From Thioploca sp. (GTDB lineage Bacteria > Pseudomonadota > Gammaproteobacteria > Beggiatoales > Beggiatoaceae): a stretch of 5,796 nt of DNA. This document shows positions 1 to 5,796 of the stretch, piece by piece; within the stretch, counting starts at the first letter, position 1; each line of letters begins with the position of its first letter. A program made the translations under genes and the position numbers. The stretch is from contig DRQV01000110.1 in NCBI GenBank assembly GCA_011371325.1, positions 1 through 5,796 on the forward strand, read 5' to 3'. The notes under the pieces are model-generated. The model was not told the DNA's origin and made no database searches. It worked only from the letters and a program-made list of their open reading frames with translations.

Positions 1-1
1 A

Positions 2-949
2 GCAATGGCCGATACTATCCTCTATGGGCGGATTCATACCTCGGTAGATAGTTTAGATGGAGCATCTAAATCTACATCTTTGTCTAGTAATACCTCACGC
101 ATTGGGGTTAAAGGATCAATGGACTTAGACTATGGCTTAAAAGCTATATATAAAGCTGAATGGGGTATAGATAGTGGTGGTGATGGTGCCTATGAATTTA
201 AAAATCGTGATCAATTTGTTGGAATTGCTGGTAGTTTTGGTGCAATATTAGCAGGTCGTCATGATACACCATTTAAACTTTTAACTGGTAAAGTTGACAT
301 GTTTTGGACTAAGCAGTTGGGTCAAAATCGACAAATTACTAATGGTTCCGGTTGGGATTTACGAGTAAATAATGTTCTAGCTTATCAAACTCCCAAAATA
401 GGTAATTTTCAAGCTTTAGCTGCATATGTCACCGAAGACAACAATAATGGTGTAGATGCTATCAGTGTTAATGGTATTTATGATGATAAAACATTAATGT
501 TTGGTGCTGGTTATGAAACTCATAGTGCAGAATTTAACGGTGGTGATGGAATTAATGGAATTGATAGTTCAAGTTCCGCTAGAGTAATTGCTGGTTTTAG
601 TATGGCTGGAGCTAAGGTAACTCTTTTCTATCAAGGTGTGTTTGATGATAGAGGCATTGCAGATAATGATAATGACACCTATGGTATTGGTCTTAGTTAT
701 GGGATAGGAACAGCTGGTACAATTAAAGCTCAATATTATCAAAGATCTAATGCTGGTGAAGAAAATAATCCAACATTAATGGCTGCTGGCTATGATCATA
801 AATTAGGCAAAAATACTGAAGTCTATTTACAGTACGCTCAATCGGATAAAGGACTTGGTTTAGGTGGTACGGGACATGGCGAGAGTATGGGTTCTGATAT
901 TGATGGTGATACTACCGGTGTTTCTATTGGATTGCGTCATAAATTCTAA
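2..949 (+). CDS. Outer-membrane porin, trimeric Gram-negative type (5' partial)
   Basis: This is a general diffusion porin, a 16-stranded beta-barrel by family knowledge, that lets small solutes cross the outer membrane. The ATG at 5-7 is very probably not the start. It sits four bases from the window edge with no visible ribosome site, the frame is open to the edge, and the residues A-M-A before D3 look like the end of a signal peptide. Mature protein would begin near D-T-I-L-Y-G-R, the usual first strand of this family. Numbering from that Met, S31-to-W53 carries the family block G-V-K-G-S-M-D-L plus G-L-K-A-I-Y, followed by N67-R68 and F71-V-G. G84-R-H-D-T-P-F-K91 leads into the constriction loop L3. 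G262-Y-D-H-K-L-G-K is the typical late-barrel strand, and the protein ends in R-H-K-F with the terminal Phe used for outer-membrane assembly. The 314 visible residues fit a nearly complete mature porin. Even Asn/Asp/Gly-rich stretches correspond to surface loops. The family call is firm; substrate preference cannot be read. It converges on the large minus-strand gene. Confidence 0.93.
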   Translation, partial: AMADTILYGRIHTSVDSLDGASKSTSLSSNTSRIGVKGSMDLDYGLKAIYKAEWGIDSGGDGAYEFKNRDQFVGIAGSFGAILAGRHDTPFKLLTGKVDMFWTKQLGQNRQITNGSGWDLRVNNVLAYQTPKIGNFQALAAYVTEDNNNGVDAISVNGIYDDKTLMFGAGYETHSAEFNGGDGINGIDSSSSARVIAGFSMAGAKVTLFYQGVFDDRGIADNDNDTYGIGLSYGIGTAGTIKAQYYQRSNAGEENNPTLMAAGYDHKLGKNTEVYLQYAQSDKGLGLGGTGHGESMGSDIDGDTTGVSIGLRHKF

Positions 950-964
950 TTATTAATTGCTAAA

Positions 965-994
965 AGTAGGTCTGATTAAATAATCCGACCTACT
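965..994. terminator. Probable bidirectional hairpin terminator between convergent genes
   Basis: A perfect 8-bp inverted repeat, AGTAGGTC at 965-972 and GACCTACT at 987-994, is extended inward after one mismatch by GATT/AATC, leaving an AAAT loop. It lies 15 bp after the porin stop codon. On the plus strand the stem is followed by ATAAAATTT, a poor T-tract. On the minus strand it is followed by TTTA, also short. The hairpin and its position between two gene ends support a terminator. The weak T-runs leave open which strand uses it, or whether it only stabilises transcript ends. The large minus gene ends about 80 bp away from it. Confidence 0.6.
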
Positions 995-1072
995 ATAAAA
1001 TTTGGGCTTACTTAAGTATAATTAATCGGAAGATGCTATTGGTTCTTTTTTAAACGTAAATATATTAAAATA

Positions 1073-4000
1073 TCAAGTTTTTTTCATCGGAGCAGATTCT
1101 CTAAACCGAAATTTTTTATTACTTTTTTTCCATAATCCATCGCTACTGAAACATTCCCAACCCCAATGGAACCAACGTACTAATGCAAAAGATAGCCATA
1201 AAGCCCATAACAGCATAGCAACTCGATAGACCCACATAGATAAGGAAAATACCCATACTTGTGGCAAAGTTCCATTTGTTCGATCCTCATACCATAACAA
1301 AGAATAAGCGTTAGAACCATTACCAGCAATGTGCATATCTGGATGACCTAGTAAACCTTGTTCAATCGCTGCTAACATGATACCTACTGTGGTTAAAGTT
1401 AAAAAAACTAAACCTATTTGACTCAAGTTAAATTTCCATTCTACGGTATTTTCGATAGACATTTTTTGGCGTAAACCCAAAGCCATAAACCAACTTACTA
1501 CGATTAATAATGCTGCAATATTTACTTGACTTAGTACGATTCCTAATAGTAACCAATGCAAGCTATTTAATGGAGTTAAGGTAACTTTACCCAATCCAAA
1601 TGCTGTAAGAGCTATTACAATTAAAAATCCCCAAATCATCACTGCAGGCCCTACTAAACCACCACCAGTAAATAATATCCATCTTTCACTGGGCATATTA
1701 AGCTTAATATTAGTGTTAACACTATCTATACCTAGTTGGACTTGTGGAGTTGTAAAACTATTCATCATGCCAGTAGGTTGTTGAAACTGTAATTCAATTT
1801 TTTGGACACCAGGATTAATTGGTACAATCACTATCTTTCCATCTTGACGAACTGGTTGTATTACATCGTTAATTTTAACTAATTGTAAGTTAGCATCATT
1901 TGGCAAAACTAACTTATGTTGCATTCCACGACTACTCCGTAAATTTAACGATAAAATGCTATCAGTAGTACGTTGGCCTGGTTTTATCACCAATTCACTA
2001 CGATCAATAGTTACTATTTGTCCACTTACACCTTCTGGTCGAGTAAGATGTAAAGTAATTTTTTCATTTGGCCAAGGTCGCCATTCTGGTAACCAACGTC
2101 CGGCATTTTGATGTTGAATTACTGGAATTCCTTCAATTTCCACATGCCATATTGCACTTGCATCCAATCGCCACACTTCATTGCTAAAAATATTATCTAT
2201 AGCAGTCAATGTTATATCATTTTGTTTATCAAATATGGAACTCCAACTAATTTCCTGTTGTTTGGGAGATAAATTAATCAAGGCCTTACCATCAACAACT
2301 CGAATTTTTTCACTAGTTACCGATTCACCATCTAATAATGGAATTTCCAACACAATCGCACTACCTAATGCAGTTTGGCGAATGACTCGAGTTAATATAT
2401 GCCAATCTAAACCCAATAATAAAGTTCGTTCAATTTGCACAAATGGTGGTAATTCTCCCATTTCTAATTCAGCCAAAATATCATCTTGTTCCCGAGTAAA
2501 TTGTAATTGCTTATCAACAATCCCATTTTCATGCAAGCCTTCAATCCGCCAACCATTATTAGTTGTTACGGTAACTAAATGAGGTCTTAATGGTAAAGGT
2601 AATTGAATTATATTACGTTTTGGTAAAGTTCCAGTTATTTGAATTTGATGGATACCTTGTTTAACATCTAGCCATAATTGACCATTATTATCCCTTAATA
2701 AGCTTTGAGCTGATTTACCATTTATCCAAACTTGTTCTGGTAACCATTGTTTAGCCGTACCCGGTAATGGAATAGCAACATTTGCCAAACTATGGAGTTC
2801 CATCCGAATATGTAATTGAGCTGGTTGTAATTCTATCGATAAACGTGGCAAACTAGCACAATAAGGTAAACATTTTGGAGGTTCTGCTAAACGTTTTTGT
2901 AATTCATCTAGCATATTTTGAGGTGGAAAATTATTTATAACTAAGCGATTTCTATTATCTAATTTATCTAGTTCACCTATAACAACATTAGGTTTTTCAA
3001 ATAATTCATTCATTTCATTATCTTCTTCCTCTTCAGTACTTTCTTCAGTACCATTTAATAAATTATTCATATCATCAGCGTAACTAGTAATTGGTAAAAG
3101 TAAGAATAAACCTATACTAAAAATGGCCATTTTACCAAATCCTTTAAAATTAAAGTTAAATTTTAATCCCCAGGCTGCCCATAAAAAAAAGACTGTTAAT
3201 AAAGTTAATAATATCACTCGTATTACCCCTAAAGTACTATTGATAGTTGGAGACAACAACCATAATTGTATGGATTGATTTTCTTGAACCGGGCCGCTCC
3301 AACGCATATTAATATCCTGCCATTCCCACTGCGGTAATCCAGGACCAGTTTGAACTTGAGCATTAGGATCAATTTGCAATAATTTTTTTCGAGATTCTTG
3401 TTTAGAATATGATTTAGGATAATAATCATCTTCTAACATTGGTTCATATGCCATTTCCACTTCTTGTCGTACCAAACCAGCAATATTACTTGTATGTGAA
3501 GAATATGAATTTTTTTCTAAATTAGTATGAGGCCGTTCTAATTGTGGATAAATACTTTGTCGCACTTGTTGCATCATAAATGGCAATACAATAATTAATA
3601 AACCAATTAAACTAATATCACGATATAGACGAATAAAGCGAGTAAAATTACCCAAGCTTGGCAATACTTTTAATAAAGCTAAAGAAACAATGATGTGTAA
3701 CCAAACCCAATGTGGAGCATTAGTTTCATGATAAATTAATACCATAGTTACTAAAGCCAATATTCCCCATCGCCAATGCCATAGTTTACTTATTGCTACT
3801 GCCATTATTAATACAATAAATAAATCTAGCAATGTCCAACGTTTTAACCAAGTTTCTGGAATATTATCCACTCCAGTAGCATTCCATAATTTCCAACCAG
3901 GTGGTAAATGTAAAACAGCACTAACTTTTTGAAAATCATGATTCCAACCAACAGCTGGCACTTGGCTTAAATTATCTTCTAAACGACTATCGGCAACTAA

Positions 4001-5245
4001 ATCAATTTGACCGCGTCGCACTTCTACGCCAGTATTACTATTTTTATCCAAACGAGTAATAAATTGATCTTCACCATTAACTGCTACTCTTCCCAATATT
4101 GCTGGTTCATTCATTTCTAATCGCCAACCACGAGTCATTGTGCCACTAATATAATCTTGAACACTATAACCTTTTCCATCAAAATCTAACCAAAAATTAC
4201 GTTTTAAAGTTAATTGATCAGGAACTGGGTCAGGGTCACCACGTCGTTTTTCAATAAATTGTAAAGTATCACCACTTTGTACTTTATAAGCTGGGAATTT
4301 ACGCCATTCTGTAGGTAATGAAGTCTGTTGAGGGTCAATAGCTGTTACTCCCGCTATTTCTACTAACCGTAAATCCCTTTTAGATTCAAAAGTCCATATT
4401 TCTGTATCAACCCATTGAGATTTAGCTGGAGTCAAAGTAATTTTATCGACCATACCAAGTTGCCGAGTTTGTAAGTTCAATATCCAAGACCCAGGACGTA
4501 CTTGAACTCTTAAATGGCCATCAGTTTCTAATCTAGTTGGTAACGGACTATTTAAAAACATAGCTTGTTGTTGTTTTAATATAATTGGTCCTAATATAAT
4601 TTCCCGATGCCGACCTGATACATCCAATTCTATGCGGGTATTAATTTTAAGTGGAATACCATCAATTATATGTCTATAAACTCTTAAATCTAAACGATTT
4701 TCTTCAGATATATTGCCAGAATAAGTACCAGTCTGACTTAACCATAAACGTCCTTTAGCATCAAATTGTGGTATAGTTATAGGAGAATTATTAATAGTTA
4801 AAGTGATTAAACCAGTATTAATTGGAATTGGTAAATATTCTGGTCTATGTTGCCAATCAAACTGGCCTTGAATATTAATTTTACCTTTTGTTACAAATAA
4901 ACTAGGCATATCATTACGATCTGCCACTATTGCCTCTTTACCATTTATTTTGACATTTTGTGGCCAATGTTTAGCATCACCAGGTAGTTTTATCCAACCA
5001 TCTTTATAAATCTGCCATTGTTGATTAAACTGAGCTTGTTTAGATTTAACATCTAAAATCAAATTTGATGGCCAAAAACAAATTGCCAATTGCTTATTTA
5101 ATTGATTATAATAAACTGGACAGTCTGATATATCGCTTGTTACCCAATTAATCCAAGGTTGTAATGGCGATGGAATATCATGAGGTTGTAAAGCCCAAGT
5201 TGATAAACTTATTAAATATAATCCTAATAAACTGTGTTTTAACAT
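1073..5245 (-). CDS. Large inner-membrane/periplasmic protein built of two tandem modules, function unknown
   Basis: I do not recognise a named family. The 1390-residue product starts with a signal peptide (K3; hydrophobic core 5-17; likely cleavage after T-W-A18). Residues 19-470 are beta-rich and should be periplasmic. Membrane helices follow at about 471-488, 491-507, 512-530 and 543-562, then a periplasmic loop (563-671) and a fifth helix (672-692). A short basic stretch leads to a signal-peptide-like helix (704-723, S-Y-A then D-D), a Glu-rich linker (733-750) and a second beta-rich domain to about 1190. Helices follow near 1197-1218, 1228-1240, 1242-1257, 1274-1294 and 1331-1357, then a basic C-terminus. 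The positive-inside pattern (R536-R542, K695-K705, R1259-K1261, K1373-K1389) agrees with this topology. The two halves match in order: L-P-G-x-A-K-x-W at 87 and 827, I-N-G-K at 100 and 841, V-E-I-x-G at 295 and 1035, E-W-R-x-x-P at 313 and 1054. No catalytic motif was found, so a structural, transport or assembly role is only a guess. The start is supported by AAGGAG 7 nt upstream; the stop is TGA. Confidence 0.92.
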   Translation of the reverse strand: MLKHSLLGLYLISLSTWALQPHDIPSPLQPWINWVTSDISDCPVYYNQLNKQLAICFWPSNLILDVKSKQAQFNQQWQIYKDGWIKLPGDAKHWPQNVKINGKEAIVADRNDMPSLFVTKGKINIQGQFDWQHRPEYLPIPINTGLITLTINNSPITIPQFDAKGRLWLSQTGTYSGNISEENRLDLRVYRHIIDGIPLKINTRIELDVSGRHREIILGPIILKQQQAMFLNSPLPTRLETDGHLRVQVRPGSWILNLQTRQLGMVDKITLTPAKSQWVDTEIWTFESKRDLRLVEIAGVTAIDPQQTSLPTEWRKFPAYKVQSGDTLQFIEKRRGDPDPVPDQLTLKRNFWLDFDGKGYSVQDYISGTMTRGWRLEMNEPAILGRVAVNGEDQFITRLDKNSNTGVEVRRGQIDLVADSRLEDNLSQVPAVGWNHDFQKVSAVLHLPPGWKLWNATGVDNIPETWLKRWTLLDLFIVLIMAVAISKLWHWRWGILALVTMVLIYHETNAPHWVWLHIIVSLALLKVLPSLGNFTRFIRLYRDISLIGLLIIVLPFMMQQVRQSIYPQLERPHTNLEKNSYSSHTSNIAGLVRQEVEMAYEPMLEDDYYPKSYSKQESRKKLLQIDPNAQVQTGPGLPQWEWQDINMRWSGPVQENQSIQLWLLSPTINSTLGVIRVILLTLLTVFFLWAAWGLKFNFNFKGFGKMAIFSIGLFLLLPITSYADDMNNLLNGTEESTEEEEDNEMNELFEKPNVVIGELDKLDNRNRLVINNFPPQNMLDELQKRLAEPPKCLPYCASLPRLSIELQPAQLHIRMELHSLANVAIPLPGTAKQWLPEQVWINGKSAQSLLRDNNGQLWLDVKQGIHQIQITGTLPKRNIIQLPLPLRPHLVTVTTNNGWRIEGLHENGIVDKQLQFTREQDDILAELEMGELPPFVQIERTLLLGLDWHILTRVIRQTALGSAIVLEIPLLDGESVTSEKIRVVDGKALINLSPKQQEISWSSIFDKQNDITLTAIDNIFSNEVWRLDASAIWHVEIEGIPVIQHQNAGRWLPEWRPWPNEKITLHLTRPEGVSGQIVTIDRSELVIKPGQRTTDSILSLNLRSSRGMQHKLVLPNDANLQLVKINDVIQPVRQDGKIVIVPINPGVQKIELQFQQPTGMMNSFTTPQVQLGIDSVNTNIKLNMPSERWILFTGGGLVGPAVMIWGFLIVIALTAFGLGKVTLTPLNSLHWLLLGIVLSQVNIAALLIVVSWFMALGLRQKMSIENTVEWKFNLSQIGLVFLTLTTVGIMLAAIEQGLLGHPDMHIAGNGSNAYSLLWYEDRTNGTLPQVWVFSLSMWVYRVAMLLWALWLSFALVRWFHWGWECFSSDGLWKKSNKKFRFRESAPMKKT

Positions 5246-5316
5246 ATTTTAACTCCTTAATTAAAAATAGTATTAAATATAACATATTTTATAATCTGAT
5301 AACTTAATAATATGTT
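5241..5316. repeat. 11-bp word repeated directly and once inverted in the divergent promoter region
   Basis: The word AACATATTTTA occurs at 5241-5251 and again at 5281-5291, exactly 40 bp apart. An inverted copy of its first eight bases (AATATGTT) lies at 5309-5316, immediately before the TATAAT box. The first copy overlaps the start codon of the minus-strand gene, so part of it is coding. The arrangement could form operator sites on one face of the helix, but the words are AT-only apart from one C and the region is very AT-rich, so chance is a real alternative. Confidence 0.35.
5253..5258 (-). promoter_or_regulatory. Shine-Dalgarno site of the large membrane-protein gene
   Basis: Read on the minus strand, the sequence is AAGGAG followed by TTAAAAT and then ATG. 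This is a near-consensus ribosome binding site with a 7-nt spacer. It fixes the start at 5245, which also gives the product an intact signal peptide. In such AT-rich surroundings the match is unlikely to be accidental. Confidence 0.85.
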
Positions 5317-5322
5317 TATAAT
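5317..5322 (+). promoter_or_regulatory. Candidate -10 box for the coiled-coil gene in the 112-bp divergent intergenic region
   Basis: A consensus TATAAT hexamer lies 35 bp before the plus-strand ATG at 5358, placing a transcript start near 5329 and leaving a leader of about 28 nt. No convincing -35 hexamer is seen 16-18 bp upstream (the sequence there is close to TCTGAT). The gene also lacks a clear Shine-Dalgarno site, having only A-rich sequence before its ATG. The rest of 5246-5357 must also hold the minus-strand promoter. Several AT-only -10-like words are possible there and none can be preferred. Confidence 0.4.
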
Positions 5323-5357
5323 GTACAGTAAAAATCATTACTATTACAAATAAAATT

Positions 5358-5796
5358 ATGTCTATACAAGTTAATTTATCTCTAATTGAAGATAATCCTC
5401 AACAAGTACCTGAAGAAATAGAAAACCTCGGTAAAGATGCTATACAAATTATTTGGGATGCATCACAAGATATTGCCCAGCAAGAAATAGAGTTAATAAA
5501 AGCCCGCTATCAACAGTATAAAAACGAAATTATTTACCAACGTCAAGAAACTTTGAATAAAATTGAAATAGTTAATGACGAATTGACTATTGCTAATAAA
5601 TTTATTGGAGGCTTAAAACGGGAAAATAAGTCTTTAAAAGTTGATCTTGATAGTAAAATTTCTGAATTAAAAAGTGCTACCGATCAAGTAGATATATTAA
5701 AAGAAAAACTAGCTCAATTAGAACAAGAAAATCAGCATTTGAGCGAAGAAGTTGGTAGATTGCGAGAGGGCAATGATAATATGCAAAGGCGTTTAT
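5358..5796 (+). CDS. Coiled-coil protein, KfrA-like without the N-terminal DNA-binding domain (3' partial)
   Basis: The frame is open from ATG 5358 to the window edge, giving 146 residues, and continues beyond. An in-frame TAA at 5319-5321 with no other ATG between supports this start, although no clear Shine-Dalgarno site is present. The first 20 residues look flexible; from about residue 28 the sequence is almost entirely charged helix. A regular heptad register is visible: L97, L104, V111, L118, N125 and V132 in one core position and L114, L121, L128, L135 in the other, including the polar Asn typical of dimeric coils. The segment V-P-E-E-I followed by I-I-W-D-A-S resembles the part of KfrA-type (plasmid DNA-binding) proteins that follows their helix-turn-helix and begins their coiled coil. 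The helix-turn-helix itself is missing here. Alternative readings are an SMC/myosin-like structural filament or a generic hypothetical coiled-coil protein. It is divergent from the large membrane-protein gene. The coding call is firm, the family assignment tentative. Confidence 0.8.
   Translation, partial: MSIQVNLSLIEDNPQQVPEEIENLGKDAIQIIWDASQDIAQQEIELIKARYQQYKNEIIYQRQETLNKIEIVNDELTIANKFIGGLKRENKSLKVDLDSKISELKSATDQVDILKEKLAQLEQENQHLSEEVGRLREGNDNMQRRL

Noticed and set aside
1009..1018. Perfect 10-bp palindrome TACTTAAGTA in the convergent gap
   Set aside because: It is too short and AT-rich to be distinguished from chance, has no loop for a terminator and no partner copy.
2181..2582. 133-codon open frame on the plus strand
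   Set aside because: It lies wholly inside the large minus-strand gene. Its Ser/Asn/Cys-rich translation has no domain character, no ribosome binding site was seen, and the opposite strand is clearly coding.
3229..3429. 66-codon open frame on the minus strand
   Set aside because: It is an out-of-frame shadow within the large gene, with low-complexity translation and no separate ribosome site.
5281..5316. Possible attenuator or terminator hairpin from the inverted AACATATT arms
   Set aside because: The arms are only 8 bp, almost all A/T, and 20 bases apart, so the hairpin would be unstable. They were kept only as possible protein-binding half-sites.
1..5796. Search for tRNA genes, CRISPR arrays, insertion-sequence ends and riboswitches
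   Set aside because: There is no repeat-spacer pattern, no transposase-like reading frame and no cloverleaf or conserved riboswitch core. Non-coding space is only about 235 bp and is accounted for by the terminator and the divergent promoter region.

Overview
The window is AT-rich (about one third G+C by eye) and reads as chromosomal DNA of a Gram-negative, porin-bearing bacterium. The porin most resembles the trimeric beta/gammaproteobacterial type. A low-GC gammaproteobacterium is the best guess, but the genus cannot be settled from this sequence.

Layout: (1) 2-949, + strand, the 3' portion of an outer-membrane porin whose signal peptide lies mostly beyond the left edge. (2) 950-1072, a convergent intergenic gap with a hairpin that can serve as a shared terminator. 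(3) 1073-5245, - strand, one very large gene for a 1390-residue inner-membrane/periplasmic protein that I do not recognise as a named family. It has a good ribosome binding site and a signal peptide. (4) 5246-5357, an AT-rich divergent promoter region with a consensus -10 box and a repeated 11-bp word. (5) 5358-5796, + strand, the 5' part of a coiled-coil protein that runs off the right edge and resembles the coiled-coil half of KfrA-type proteins.

The most interesting object is the 1390-residue protein. Read by eye, it is two copies of the same module in tandem. Each copy has a signal-peptide-like segment, then a beta-rich periplasmic domain of about 450 residues opening with a cysteine pair, then about five membrane helices. 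Matching motifs occur in the same order at a nearly constant offset of 735-741 residues. The second module starts with an internal segment that looks like a complete signal peptide (residues 704-723, ending S-Y-A before D-D) followed by a Glu-rich linker. This raises the question of whether the protein is cleaved into two halves in the cell.

No functional link among the three genes can be shown. The porin is convergent with the large gene and is a separate transcription unit. The coiled-coil gene is divergent from it and shares its control region, so co-regulation of those two is plausible but unproven.
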